A stretch of 36,153 nucleotides of DNA from Erysipelotrichaceae bacterium UBA4808 (GCA_002402585.1 DHGC01000108.1:1-36153); one strand, 5' to 3'. Positions 1 through 7,759 are shown, counted from the stretch's first letter. The notes: a model not told the origin generated them from the letters alone. Translations and numbers: made by a program.

Positions 1-296
1 ACACTGAGTGAGAAGATCGTGGCTTTGATGCCAAGGCTGGTGCCGACAACAAATCTGGATAAAGGCATCAGTGCCACAACCAAGATATAGAACGGGATGC
101 TTCGAAAGATATTGATGATGCGATTCAAACCAAGGGATAAAACCGGTTTTGGATAAAGACCATTCTTACCTGTGAGTGTGACCAAGACACCCAATGGAAA
201 GCCAAATACGTATGCAATAAAGCTCGATCCTAAGATGATCCAAAGCGTATCCACAAAACCGGTACTCAAGAGATCATAGAGTTGTGTTGCATTCAT
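1..296 (-). CDS. metI: Methionine ABC transporter permease MetI (partial, N-terminal part)
   Basis: Inner-membrane permease subunit of a D/L-methionine importer. Only the first ~98 residues are in the window; the C-terminus lies beyond base 1. The frame begins at an ATG (296-294) that overlaps the metN stop as ATGA, so the two genes are translationally coupled. The protein starts MNATQLYDLLSTGFVDTLW, has hydrophobic segments, and carries the stretch RSIPFYILVVALMPLSRF followed by VVGTSLG, which matches the conserved MetI signature after the first transmembrane helices. The alternative ATG at 292 is out of frame and stops after a few codons. The substrate-binding protein MetQ is not visible and may lie further left. 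Confidence 0.93.
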   Translation of the reverse strand, partial: MNATQLYDLLSTGFVDTLWIILGSSFIAYVFGFPLGVLVTLTGKNGLYPKPVLSLGLNRIINIFRSIPFYILVVALMPLSRFVVGTSLGIKATIFSLS

Positions 297-1036
297 GCGT
301 GTTCCTCCAATCCCAAGAGTAAACGTGTGGTTTTGTGTTTTGGATGTTTAAACACATCTTCAACACTGCCCTCTTCAATGAACTTCCCATCTTCGATGAC
401 CACCACCTTCTCACATACGCGTTCCACCACATTCAATTCATGGGTGATGATGAGAATCGTTGCCTGCGTCTTCGCATGGATCTCATTGAGCAAGGTCAAG
501 AGTGCGCGGGTCGTAATGGCATCCAAGGCACTGGTCGGCTCATCCAATAAGAGTAAGTCTGGTTCAGTGGCCAAAGCCCTTGCGATGGCGACACGTTGTT
601 TCTGACCACCCGAGAGTTGTGAAGGATAAGAACCTTCTTTACCCTGTAAGCCAACCAATTCGATCAAGCGCTTGATGCGCTCATCGTAGTTTTGTTTTGT
701 TTCACCCTTAAGCGTTAAGGGAAAAGCAATGTTTTCATAGACATTGCGTTGTTTCAAGAGTTGGTTCCCTTGAAAGACAACCCCGATTTTCTGCCGATAG
801 TCACGCATTCGATCATCTCTCGCTTCAAGCAAGTTCAAGCCATCAATCGTGATGGCACCTTCATCTGGCTTCTCCAACAAGCTCAAACAACGTAAGAGCG
901 TTGTTTTACCAGCACCGCTCATTCCGATGATTCCAACCATCTCACCCGCTTCTAAGCGCAGATTGACATTGTCCAGAGCCAAGAGTGAACCATTTGCGGT
1001 TTTAAAGGTTTTACTGAGTCCTTTAATTTCGATCAT
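293..1036 (-). CDS. metN: Methionine ABC transporter ATP-binding protein MetN, short form
   Basis: ATPase that powers methionine uptake with MetI. Visible motifs: Walker A GMSGAGKTT (from residue 38), ABC signature LSGGQ (141-145), Walker B LLLLDE (161-166) followed by PTSALD, and a switch histidine in IITHE. At 247 residues it stops just after the ATPase domain. Well-studied MetN proteins are about 340 residues and carry a C-terminal NIL/ACT domain that binds methionine and inhibits transport, so this version lacks that feedback domain. The start has a good AGGAGG site in the leader. Expression is controlled by the Met T-box immediately upstream. Context (T-box with AUG specifier, MetI downstream) supports methionine rather than another amino acid. 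Confidence 0.93.
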   Translation of the reverse strand: MIEIKGLSKTFKTANGSLLALDNVNLRLEAGEMVGIIGMSGAGKTTLLRCLSLLEKPDEGAITIDGLNLLEARDDRMRDYRQKIGVVFQGNQLLKQRNVYENIAFPLTLKGETKQNYDERIKRLIELVGLQGKEGSYPSQLSGGQKQRVAIARALATEPDLLLLDEPTSALDAITTRALLTLLNEIHAKTQATILIITHELNVVERVCEKVVVIEDGKFIEEGSVEDVFKHPKHKTTRLLLGLEEHA

Positions 1037-1061
1037 TGTTTCCTCCTATATAAGTAAATAT

Positions 1062-1088
1062 AAAAGCCCCCATCCGAAGGACGAGGGC
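1062..1088 (-). terminator. T-box intrinsic terminator ahead of metN
   Basis: On the minus strand GCCCTCGTCC-TTC-GGATGGGGGC is followed by TTTTATAT. The 5' arm competes with the T-box antiterminator. The metN ribosome binding site lies just downstream. Confidence 0.9.
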
Positions 1089-1321
1089 TTACCCGTGTTA
1101 CCACCTTTGTTTGTTTATAAATCACTTTATAAACCTTATCAAGTACGCCAGTGACTGGTTCATACTCTAGCGCTTTAACGGGCGCACACGTCATAGCCTA
1201 AGGTCACCCCTCGGTATGATGCTCCAAGACCATGTTCAATCCTACCCATCTTACCTCTTGCAGCACTTCGAGGCTCTCTAGAAAGACTTCGCGGATTTAC
1301 TCTTCTTATCTTCGCATTTAC
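1063..1321 (-). ncRNA. T-box riboswitch, methionine specifier (AUG)
   Basis: Leader RNA of metNI that senses uncharged tRNA-Met. The T-box sequence AAAGGTGGTAACACG lies at 1094-1108 (minus strand), followed by the intrinsic terminator at 1062-1088. Stem I can be traced: 5' element AAGAAGAGTA (1298-1307), helix AATCC/GGATT (1293-1297 with 1238-1242), and a distal AGAGAG plus CCTC...GAGG hairpin whose loop contains GCTG, fitting the conserved GNUG. The 3' side of the specifier loop reads GAACATGGTCTT, placing codon ATG at 1231-1233. An adjacent AAGA/TCTT helix closes the loop. Amino-acid specificity therefore rests on the specifier codon as well as on the downstream genes. Confidence 0.95.
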
Positions 1322-1327
1322 GAATGA

Positions 1328-1356
1328 ATTCTATCAAGCGCAAAATGTCTTGTCAA
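1328..1356 (-). promoter_or_regulatory. Sigma-A promoter of the metNI T-box leader
   Basis: Minus strand: -35 TTGACA (1351-1356), 17-base spacer, -10 TAGAAT (1328-1333). Transcription should start near 1321, right before the T-box. It lies just after the end of the upstream HD-GYP gene. Confidence 0.88.
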
Positions 1357-1374
1357 GAATTTCTTACATTTTGT

Positions 1375-3369
1375 TTATGAAAACTTTTCGGATGGATTTG
1401 ATTTATCCTTGCCCAACATTTCAGTGAAAATCTTCACAAGATAAGGATCAAATTGACGTCCACTGTGTTTCTGCAACTCACTCATCGCCGCATCCACACT
1501 CAAGCCTTTACGATACGCACGATCGGAGGTCATCGCATCGTAGGCATCCGCAATCGAGATGATGCGTGCATAAATGGGTATTTCGGTTTCCTTCAAGCCC
1601 TTGGGATAACCCTTGCCATCCCAACGTTCATGATGCGCAAGGATGTAATTCGCGATTTCTGAGAATTCATTCGCTGCACTCAAGATCTTATAACCGGATT
1701 CCGCATGTTTCTGAATCAGAATAAATTCATCATCATCCAGTTTCCCTGGTTTATCCAAGATGGCATCAGGAATCCCAATCTTACCGATATCATGCATCAA
1801 ACCCGCAACTTTGAGTTTTTGAATCAGCGTGGAATCCAAGCGTAAACGAATGGCCATCTTCTCACAGAGATCACTAACCCGTTTGGAATGTTCCATCTCA
1901 CGCTTATTCTTCGCGTATAAAGAATTCATGATGATCTCAATGGTATGACTCATCACACTGGTTGAATCACTCAACTTTTCACGATTCAAACGTTCTTCAG
2001 CTTTGACCAAGAGCTGTGCGATCGATTGGTGATCATTTTCCATCAAAGCATAGCCAGTTGAGACGGATATCTGGACATCATTCATATTGAACTCGGCGAT
2101 CTGATCCTTGATATTGCGAATCCAGGCAAGGGTTTTAAAGAGATCGTGTTGTGGTAAAACGACGAGGAACTCACTGCCCCCATAACGGATGGTATGCCCA
2201 TTATCTGGCGTGTTTTTCAAAAGGATATTCGCGACGCTTTTGATCATCACGTTCCCATGTTCAAAGCCAAAGGCATCATTGAAAAGCTTCAAACCATTCA
2301 CATCCACAATCACAAAGGCATTCGGCCAGTGTTCAGAAGCTTCGAAGAAGATGAGATGATTTTCAAAGAAATAACGATTCTTACAACTCGTCAATTGATC
2401 ATGATCATTGAGATACGCCATCATGGCTTCCGCTTCTTTACGATCGCTGATATCGATGATGGTGCTCATAAAGAGTTCTTCATCATCAAATTGAATCGCT
2501 GAGAAACTGATGTTTGCCCAGAATTGCGATCCATCCAAGCGGTGGAGTTGTTTCTCAAGCGTGACACTATTGGAGCGATCTTGAACGGTACTGAAGTCCA
2601 AACCATAAGGAAGATCCTTCTCACGATGAATGTTTAAGGTTCTTAAACTTTCCCCTTCAAGATGGTTTTGTTTTGCCTTAAAGAGTTTCGCCATAAACGG
2701 GTTCGCATAGGTGATCGTGCCATAGCGATCAAAGTAACAGATCCCTATGGTGGCTTGTTCAAAAATGGAACGATGATAGGCTTCTGCTTTTTGCGTGAGA
2801 CGATGTTGTTCAAGGCGACTGTTTTGAATATCAAAAAGCTTCGTCACCACGACCGTCACAAGGGGTAGAACCAAGACAAGGGGTACGAAGAGTTGTTGTT
2901 GCAGATAGGAAGGATCGACCATTTTGAGCAGAACCAAACTTGCATACATCAAGGTATGCAGAAACAAACCATATAAGTAAACAATGGGCAAAGCCGTCGG
3001 TTTCTTGAAGCGTTTAAAGGCTAAGGCAATCAAGAAGCTCGCCACGATCAACGCAACCCCATAAAGCATTCCTACCCCACCTAGATACAGACGATATGCC
3101 ACCAACATGGTCGTCAATAAAAGACTGCTCCTTAAACTAAAGATCAGCGTTACTGCCCCAATCAAAATCGAACGCGTATCAATCAGAATACCAGGAAATG
3201 CTTGGTACGGAATGGCCATGATCAGGATACCGATCAAACCAAACAAAAATGCATCGAAGAGTTCTGATGAGCGATTACGTGTTTCTTTATAATGCACGGA
3301 TACTTGATAGATGATGGTTGATGCCACCAAGATCGCCGCATTATCGAGTAAACTATGGACTGAATTCAT
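1375..3369 (-). CDS. Membrane sensor with PAS, degenerate GGDEF and HD-GYP phosphodiesterase domains
   Basis: Probable cyclic-di-GMP (or related) signalling protein, 664 residues. Residues 1-185 form several transmembrane helices resembling a 5TM-5TMR_LYT sensor. A PAS domain follows at about 195-312 (typical ISDRKEAE end), then a GGDEF domain at about 318-475 and an HD-GYP domain at about 480-655. The HD-GYP part looks active: HDIGK (H526, D527) and HHERWDGKGYP (579-589). In the GGDEF part the signature reads RYGGSEF (395-401), so the third motif residue, normally an acidic metal ligand, is serine; the cyclase is probably inactive and may serve as a GTP-sensing module (inference). It has its own promoter upstream. 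The ATG at 3369 follows an AGAAGGAG site. Confidence 0.92.
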   Translation of the reverse strand: MNSVHSLLDNAAILVASTIIYQVSVHYKETRNRSSELFDAFLFGLIGILIMAIPYQAFPGILIDTRSILIGAVTLIFSLRSSLLLTTMLVAYRLYLGGVGMLYGVALIVASFLIALAFKRFKKPTALPIVYLYGLFLHTLMYASLVLLKMVDPSYLQQQLFVPLVLVLPLVTVVVTKLFDIQNSRLEQHRLTQKAEAYHRSIFEQATIGICYFDRYGTITYANPFMAKLFKAKQNHLEGESLRTLNIHREKDLPYGLDFSTVQDRSNSVTLEKQLHRLDGSQFWANISFSAIQFDDEELFMSTIIDISDRKEAEAMMAYLNDHDQLTSCKNRYFFENHLIFFEASEHWPNAFVIVDVNGLKLFNDAFGFEHGNVMIKSVANILLKNTPDNGHTIRYGGSEFLVVLPQHDLFKTLAWIRNIKDQIAEFNMNDVQISVSTGYALMENDHQSIAQLLVKAEERLNREKLSDSTSVMSHTIEIIMNSLYAKNKREMEHSKRVSDLCEKMAIRLRLDSTLIQKLKVAGLMHDIGKIGIPDAILDKPGKLDDDEFILIQKHAESGYKILSAANEFSEIANYILAHHERWDGKGYPKGLKETEIPIYARIISIADAYDAMTSDRAYRKGLSVDAAMSELQKHSGRQFDPYLVKIFTEMLGKDKSNPSEKFS

Positions 3370-3384
3370 CCTGAACTCCTTCTA

Positions 3385-3412
3385 GTTGGACATCATTAAA
3401 AACAAGTCCAAC
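3385..3412 (-). repeat. Inverted repeat in the 5' leader of the HD-GYP gene
   Basis: GTTGGAC (3385-3391) pairs with GTCCAAC (3406-3412) around a 14-base loop. It lies between the predicted promoter (3425-3453) and the ribosome binding site, so it could be an RNA hairpin or an operator. No U-run follows it. Confidence 0.5.
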
Positions 3413-3424
3413 AAAACGACACCA

Positions 3425-3453
3425 ATCGTAGGTATATCGCTTTGAAACGTCAA
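3425..3453 (-). promoter_or_regulatory. Promoter of the HD-GYP gene
   Basis: Minus strand -35 TTGACG (3448-3453), 17-base spacer, -10 TACGAT (3425-3430), leaving a leader of roughly 50 bases. The only gene-free stretch here is 3370-3583, which also holds the divergent TetR promoter and operators. Confidence 0.6.
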
Positions 3454-3512
3454 TACTTAAGTCAGCTCTTAAAGTTTATCAAAGGATGTATTATCAAACA
3501 ATAAAAAAATGC

Positions 3513-3540
3513 TTTACATTTTATGGATTTCCATTATAAT
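3513..3540 (+). promoter_or_regulatory. Promoter of the TetR-CPBP operon
   Basis: -35 TTTACA (3513-3518), 16-base spacer, perfect -10 TATAAT (3535-3540). Two palindromes occupy the region from the start site to the ribosome binding site. Confidence 0.75.
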
Positions 3541-3542
3541 AA

Positions 3543-3570
3543 ATATCATGTGATATATATCATTAGATAT
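3543..3570 (+). promoter_or_regulatory. Tandem 14-bp palindromes, probable TetR operator
   Basis: Two abutting 14-bp units: ATATCATGTGATAT (3543-3556, perfect 6-bp arms) and ATATCATTAGATAT (3557-3570, 5-bp arms). They share the ATATCAT...GATAT frame and start 2 bp after the -10 box, a position suited to repression. Autoregulation by the adjacent TetR protein is inferred. Confidence 0.65.
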
Positions 3571-3583
3571 TTAAAGGAGAGAC

Positions 3584-4162
3584 ATGCCACCTAAAGTCAA
3601 AGTAACACAGAATCAAATCATTCTAGCCGCCATGGACATCGTGCGTGAGACAGGGATAGAATCCTTAAATGCACGTGCGCTGGCGAAGCATTTGAAGTGT
3701 TCAATCCAACCCATTTTCAAGAATTTTGAGACAATGGGATCTTTGAAGCAAGCGCTCCTTGTGGAAGCACAGAAAATCTACGATGCATACACGCAGAAAG
3801 GCATGCTAGAGCCAAATCCCTTCCTAGGGATTGGTTTGGGCTACATTCAATTTGCTCAAGAAGAGAAGAATCTGTTCAAACTGCTCTTCATGACCAATGA
3901 GTTCAAACAAAGCAGCTTGATTCAAATCATCAAAGAAGATGAGAACCAAGAAGTGGTTAAGTTGGTGGCTCAACTTAGTGGTTTGAGTCTTGCCCTTTCT
4001 GAACAACTCTTCGTCGATGTATGGTTGATCACACACGGAATCGCTTCCATGTGTGCAACGAATGACATCGATCTCTCCTTAGATGAGGTCACTAAGATAT
4101 TACGCGACGCCTTTGCAGGTTTTAAATACCAACTCTTAAAGGAGAAAGAAACACATGCTTAA
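3584..4162 (+). CDS. TetR family transcriptional regulator
   Basis: DNA-binding repressor of 192 residues. The N-terminal helix-turn-helix spans about residues 8-55 (QIILAAMDIVRETGIESLNA, then RALAKHLKCSIQPIFKNF), the usual TetR arrangement; the remainder is a helical ligand/dimerisation domain of no recognisable specificity. An AAAGGAGA site precedes the ATG. The gene overlaps the start of the CPBP protease gene by 8 bases, so the pair is one transcriptional unit and the protease is its likely target along with itself. Two palindromes in its own promoter are the likely operator. The ligand is unknown. Confidence 0.88.
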   Translation: MPPKVKVTQNQIILAAMDIVRETGIESLNARALAKHLKCSIQPIFKNFETMGSLKQALLVEAQKIYDAYTQKGMLEPNPFLGIGLGYIQFAQEEKNLFKLLFMTNEFKQSSLIQIIKEDENQEVVKLVAQLSGLSLALSEQLFVDVWLITHGIASMCATNDIDLSLDEVTKILRDAFAGFKYQLLKEKETHA

Positions 4163-4901
4163 ATTATTAACGAAAAGCCCGCTGACTCACGCTTTAGCTT
4201 GGGTTGGAATCTATGTTGGTAGCGTCAATGTCTTGGATGCTATATCGGCAAGTCTTGGTGTCATGCATCTTGCGACAAGTCTTGGTCTACTTGGATTGTC
4301 TCTATTAAGTCTTCTTTATCTCTCTAAAAATAAGTTGTCAAAGCGTTTTGGGTTGAATGGTGTCAAAAGAGATGCGTACAAAAAGATGCTCTATTTCATA
4401 CCCCTCATCATTCTTGGTTTAAGCCAGTTTACAGGTGAATTGAATCCAGACTTAAATGGATATCAGATCGCCTTGTTTGTCCTGCTCATGGCCAATGTGG
4501 GCTTTTTGGAAGAGCTTATCTTCCGTGGCTACTTATATGAAGCCATTAAATCTAAATCAGGTACAAATCGTGCCATCTTCATCTCAGGTATCACCTTTGG
4601 TTTGGGCCATATCGTCAATCTAATGCGTGGCATGTCCATCGATAATCAAATTGAACAAATCATCGTAGCCATCGTCTTGGGTATTCTCCTGGCCAAAATC
4701 GTAGCCATCACAAATAGTCTACTTCCTGGCATTCTCTTTCATATCGTCTTCAATATCAGTGGCTCCATCATGCTTGTCAATCCAAGTCTAAATACCCTTT
4801 ACATCTTTGGTATCCTCATCCTTGCAAGTCTCTATCTACTCCATTTGATGCGTGTGAAGACAAAGCACAGAGATGTCGTGCCTCTGCAATCACAAGCCTA
4901 A
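4155..4901 (+). CDS. CPBP family intramembrane metalloprotease
   Basis: Polytopic membrane protein of 248 residues from the CAAX-protease/bacteriocin-processing (CPBP, Abi) family. Conserved catalytic motifs are visible: EELIFR (E119, E120, R124), FGLGH with H152, and FHIVFN with H196 and N200. About seven hydrophobic segments are present. In Firmicutes such proteins are linked to bacteriocin self-immunity, peptide processing or protein secretion, but no bacteriocin gene is adjacent here. The start codon lies inside the end of the TetR gene, and a GGAGAAAGA site precedes it. It is probably induced together with the regulator in response to an unknown signal. Confidence 0.88.
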   Translation: MLKLLTKSPLTHALAWVGIYVGSVNVLDAISASLGVMHLATSLGLLGLSLLSLLYLSKNKLSKRFGLNGVKRDAYKKMLYFIPLIILGLSQFTGELNPDLNGYQIALFVLLMANVGFLEELIFRGYLYEAIKSKSGTNRAIFISGITFGLGHIVNLMRGMSIDNQIEQIIVAIVLGILLAKIVAITNSLLPGILFHIVFNISGSIMLVNPSLNTLYIFGILILASLYLLHLMRVKTKHRDVVPLQSQA

Positions 4902-4905
4902 AAAT

Positions 4906-4931
4906 AAAGTGAAGTTTCAAAGCTTCACTTT
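4906..4931. terminator. Bidirectional terminator between CPBP and metallophosphatase genes
   Basis: AAAGTGAAG (4906-4914) pairs with CTTCACTTT (4923-4931), with T-rich ends on both strands. It sits between convergent genes and overlaps the last codons of the minus-strand gene. Confidence 0.8.
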
Positions 4932-6293
4932 TCTCTTGATTCTAGAAGACGCATGGAGATTCTCATCATGGAGATGTTCCAAGAGGACATCACGTATGTA
5001 ACCTCTTAGAAAGATTGTTTCTTCATCCGGAATGGCTAGACTTGGATAACCCGATCCACGTTGTAAGTAGTCTGAACTCATAATGTGATAGATGCGATTA
5101 TCTTCAAGTTCTTGATCGTTAAAAAGAATGCGATCATCTTGAATGCGGATTGCGTGACTAAAGGTCAAGGCTCCAATGAAAGATCCTCGAAAGCCTGGAC
5201 CTCTTCCTGATTTCATACAATAATTATGATCCAAGCTCTGTTGATAAGCCGTCTTGATTTGATGACCCTTTAAGCGAAGGAGCGATGGATTCAAAGGCGA
5301 TGGACAGGCTTCAATCAAACTTAACTTTGTAATGGGATCGGGTAAAGCCTGTGAGATGATGCCATGATTGATCATCGCAAAATCACATGGATGATGTTTA
5401 ACCAAGGCATCACAGAGAAAGTTCATCAAACGATTCTCTTGAATGGGATCGAAATCCAATGCATGGTTGGCGAGTAAGGGTTCACTTAGCACTTCAATCG
5501 CGAGCTTTTGTTCCTGCGCAAGCAAATCAAGAATGCTTGGGTCGGGTGATGTTTTAATTTCAATGGTTTCACTGTCAATAAGAATAAGTTGATCACTTTG
5601 GATGTCAAAGCTGATGCGTCCTAAACTCTGTGCATACGCTCCTGCTTGATGGATCACACAATCATTAATAATCAGAGGTTTCTCTAATTTACTGTGTGAA
5701 TGACCTCCAATGATGATATCAAGTTCAGGAATCTGCATAACGATTTGTTGATCAAAGGTCAAACCCAAATGACTCAGGAGAATGATGAAATCATAGTTTC
5801 CTTGATGAGCATTTATCTCAGACTTAATACGGTCAACAGGATCTAAGACTTTCAAATCATCTAAAGCAAAGAAAACATTGTAGCTGTCATTGCCTGCGAT
5901 GGAATAATAAGGACTCACCCCAATGATTAAGAACCGTTGATCCTTCTTTTGAATGATACAGGACTTTCGAATAAATGGAAGTTCTTCACCATTTCGTCGC
6001 ACCAAGTTACAGCTCAACAACGGAACGTCATCCTCAGACATGGCCTCAAGATTGGGCACGGAACTGTACCCTTCATTGTTTCCAATCGCAACCGCATCGT
6101 AGTTCATCGCGCTTAAAATACGCTTGCCTGCTCGTCCTTGCGTTCCTTGAAGTAGAATCGATTTGAAATCATAAAAATCACCGGCATCTAAAAGCAGATC
6201 CCCTTCACGTCGTTGGCTCACAAGAACCGTTTGTAGAGATGCCAGTGCTTCAAACGCACTGTGCACATCGTTGGTATGGAAGATTTGAAACAC
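4917..6293 (-). CDS. YunD-like bifunctional metallophosphatase/5'-nucleotidase
   Basis: Metallophosphoesterase of 458 residues with a C-terminal 5'-nucleotidase domain. Metal-site motifs: HTNDVHS (D9, H11), DAGDF (D36-D39), GNNE (71-74) and GGHSH (about 196-200). Classical 5'-nucleotidases have GNHE; the GNNE form, in which the catalytic histidine is replaced, is one I recall from the cytoplasmic YunD subgroup. No signal peptide is seen, so a cytoplasmic role in nucleotide or UDP-sugar hydrolysis is likely. The start is GTG at 6293, chosen because AGGAGG lies 4-5 bases upstream; the ATG two bases earlier is out of frame. The gene follows rubrerythrin after a terminator. Confidence 0.85.
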   Translation of the reverse strand: MFQIFHTNDVHSAFEALASLQTVLVSQRREGDLLLDAGDFYDFKSILLQGTQGRAGKRILSAMNYDAVAIGNNEGYSSVPNLEAMSEDDVPLLSCNLVRRNGEELPFIRKSCIIQKKDQRFLIIGVSPYYSIAGNDSYNVFFALDDLKVLDPVDRIKSEINAHQGNYDFIILLSHLGLTFDQQIVMQIPELDIIIGGHSHSKLEKPLIINDCVIHQAGAYAQSLGRISFDIQSDQLILIDSETIEIKTSPDPSILDLLAQEQKLAIEVLSEPLLANHALDFDPIQENRLMNFLCDALVKHHPCDFAMINHGIISQALPDPITKLSLIEACPSPLNPSLLRLKGHQIKTAYQQSLDHNYCMKSGRGPGFRGSFIGALTFSHAIRIQDDRILFNDQELEDNRIYHIMSSDYLQRGSGYPSLAIPDEETIFLRGYIRDVLLEHLHDENLHASSRIKRKVKL

Positions 6294-6306
6294 ATAGCCT
6301 CCTAAA

Positions 6307-6326
6307 AAAAGCCTTTGCAGGCTTTT
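6307..6326 (-). terminator. Terminator after rubrerythrin
   Basis: Minus strand AAAAGCCT-GCAA-AGGCTTTT followed by more T residues. It lies just after the rubrerythrin stop and close to the ribosome binding site of the next gene, so partial readthrough could feed that gene. Confidence 0.82.
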
Positions 6327-6328
6327 GA

Positions 6329-6865
6329 TTAATAATTCTTTTCGTCGACTTGGAAGTGAGCTTTCTCATATCCACAAACTGGACATTTGTGAGGAGCACC
6401 TTCAGCTTCAACTTGATAACCACAAACATCACATTCCCAAACGACTTTTTCGTCTTTCTTAAAGACTTTCTCGTCTTGAATGTTCTTCAAAAGATCATTG
6501 TAACGTGCTTCATGACGTGCTTCGATCTTAGCGACTTCACGCATCAAGTATGCGATCTTCGCAAAGCCTTCTTCTTCCGCATCTTTAGCGAAATCCGCAT
6601 ACATGGTCGTCCATTCATAATGTTCACCTGCTGCCGCATCCACTAAGTTGTCGGTTGTGCTTGGTAAACCATCATGTAGGAACTTGAACCACAAGAATGC
6701 GTGTTCCTGTTCATTGCGTGCTGTTTCCAAGAAGAAATCAGCGACTTGTTCCATACCTTCTTCACGTGCCTTCGTTGCATAGAACGTATATTTGTTACGA
6801 GCCATCGATTCGCCGGCAAATGCTGCTTCTAGATTCTTTTCAGTTTTTGTACCCTTAAGATTCAT
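6329..6865 (-). CDS. rbr: Rubrerythrin
   Basis: Non-haem diiron peroxidase, 178 residues, that reduces hydrogen peroxide in anaerobes and microaerophiles. The ferritin-like domain carries iron ligands in AFAGES (E19), NEQEH (E52, H55), and the second pair region EARHEARY (E116). The C-terminal rubredoxin-like domain has CDVC (145-148) and CPVC (161-164). Ribosome binding site TAGGAG precedes the ATG. It has its own promoter and terminator, so it is monocistronic. Together with perR and the peroxiredoxin at about 19-20 kb it indicates an anaerobe coping with peroxide. Confidence 0.95.
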   Translation of the reverse strand: MNLKGTKTEKNLEAAFAGESMARNKYTFYATKAREEGMEQVADFFLETARNEQEHAFLWFKFLHDGLPSTTDNLVDAAAGEHYEWTTMYADFAKDAEEEGFAKIAYLMREVAKIEARHEARYNDLLKNIQDEKVFKKDEKVVWECDVCGYQVEAEGAPHKCPVCGYEKAHFQVDEKNY

Positions 6866-6893
6866 TGTTATTTTCTCCTATTTCTCTAATTCA

Positions 6894-6922
6894 ATTATAG
6901 ATTGTTCTTGTGTCAAGCTCAA
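6894..6922 (-). promoter_or_regulatory. Rubrerythrin promoter
   Basis: Minus strand -35 TTGAGC (6917-6922), 17-base spacer, -10 TATAAT (6894-6899). A better-looking TTGACA lies inside the spacer but only 11 bases from the -10, too close to act as the -35. No clear PerR box was seen here. Confidence 0.65.
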
Positions 6923-6931
6923 TGCCCAAGT

Positions 6932-6960
6932 AAAAAAAGTAGATTATTTGATCTACTTTT
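6932..6960 (-). terminator. Terminator after the UPF0309 SIS gene
   Basis: Ten-base stem AAAAGTAGAT/ATCTACTTTT (6935-6944 with 6951-6960), loop of six, followed on the minus strand by seven T residues. It ends the EIIB-to-SIS gene run. Confidence 0.88.
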
Positions 6961-7017
6961 GATAGTAATTCGCATTCTCGATAGTAATATTGTGTAAATA
7001 GGATGATAATTCACAAG

Positions 7018-7758
7018 CTATTTCATGTAATGGATCCGATCTTTGTACTTTTCTAACATGGCATGATTGTGTTCATCTCCACCATCGATGTTGGCGCTGT
7101 GGAAGATAGGTACTTCAATGCCTCGCTCGTGTAGGATCGCTGCACACTCCAATGCCATCGCATTGACGATGTAGGCTCCGGTTACAGTTGAGGTTGGGCC
7201 CATCTTCTGAGCAAAGCCCGGTAAGGTGATGCTGGAGTCTTCAAACTCACCACAGTTATCAATGACGACGTCGCCGCAGTCTTTAAGTTTCTTACCACTG
7301 GCATGACGTGAAGTTACACGTTCCGTATACGCAAGATTGGTAATGACGATGACCGTCACACCCATTTTCTTAGCTTCGAGTGCGAGATCGATCGGTACAG
7401 TATTACGACCTGATACGGAATGGACAATGACCACATCTCCTGCTTGAAGTGGGGATTGACGACAGATGAGTTTGCCATAATCCGCTAAACGTTCAACATC
7501 AGATGTTAAAGTTGCAGGTCGAATATCCGGCATCAAATCACGCGCAAAAATTGGATTGACCACAACGAGTCCACCTGTGCGATAGAACAATTCCATCGAC
7601 AACATACCCGCATGCGATGCCCCAAAGGCAAAGACGGCACGATTGTTTGCGATGGCATCTGCCATTGCTTCTGCACCCTTTAATATCGCAGCATTCTGTG
7701 ACGTCGCAACCTTTTCAATCAATGCAATCAAATGCTTGGCATAATTTTGATGATGCAT
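7018..7758 (-). CDS. UPF0309-type SIS domain sugar-phosphate protein
   Basis: Cytoplasmic protein of 246 residues with a sugar isomerase (SIS) fold. AFGASHAG (about 43-50) and VHSVSGRNTVP resemble the phosphosugar-binding loops of SIS isomerases. The ending with IFHSANIDGGDEHN is what I recall from the UPF0309 family, whose members often sit in sugar operons. The reaction is unknown; aldose-ketose isomerisation or phosphosugar sensing are both possible. A strong AAAGGAG site precedes the ATG and only one base separates it from the IMPase-like gene, so the two are co-translated. It is the last gene of the run starting at EIIB, closed by a strong terminator. Confidence 0.82.
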   Translation of the reverse strand: MHHQNYAKHLIALIEKVATSQNAAILKGAEAMADAIANNRAVFAFGASHAGMLSMELFYRTGGLVVVNPIFARDLMPDIRPATLTSDVERLADYGKLICRQSPLQAGDVVIVHSVSGRNTVPIDLALEAKKMGVTVIVITNLAYTERVTSRHASGKKLKDCGDVVIDNCGEFEDSSITLPGFAQKMGPTSTVTGAYIVNAMALECAAILHERGIEVPIFHSANIDGGDEHNHAMLEKYKDRIHYMK

Positions 7759-7759
7759 A

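Noticed and set aside
282..605. 107-codon plus-strand frame opposite metN
   Set aside because: It is a shadow of metN; the metN motifs are on the minus strand and this frame has no family features.
3370..3424. Cyclic-di-GMP riboswitch in front of the HD-GYP gene
   Set aside because: The leader is only about 50 bases and shows a single short hairpin, with none of the GEMM-type conserved elements.
6911..6916. TTGACA as the rubrerythrin -35 box
   Set aside because: It is only 11 bases from the TATAAT, too close for sigma-A; TTGAGC at 17 bases fits instead.
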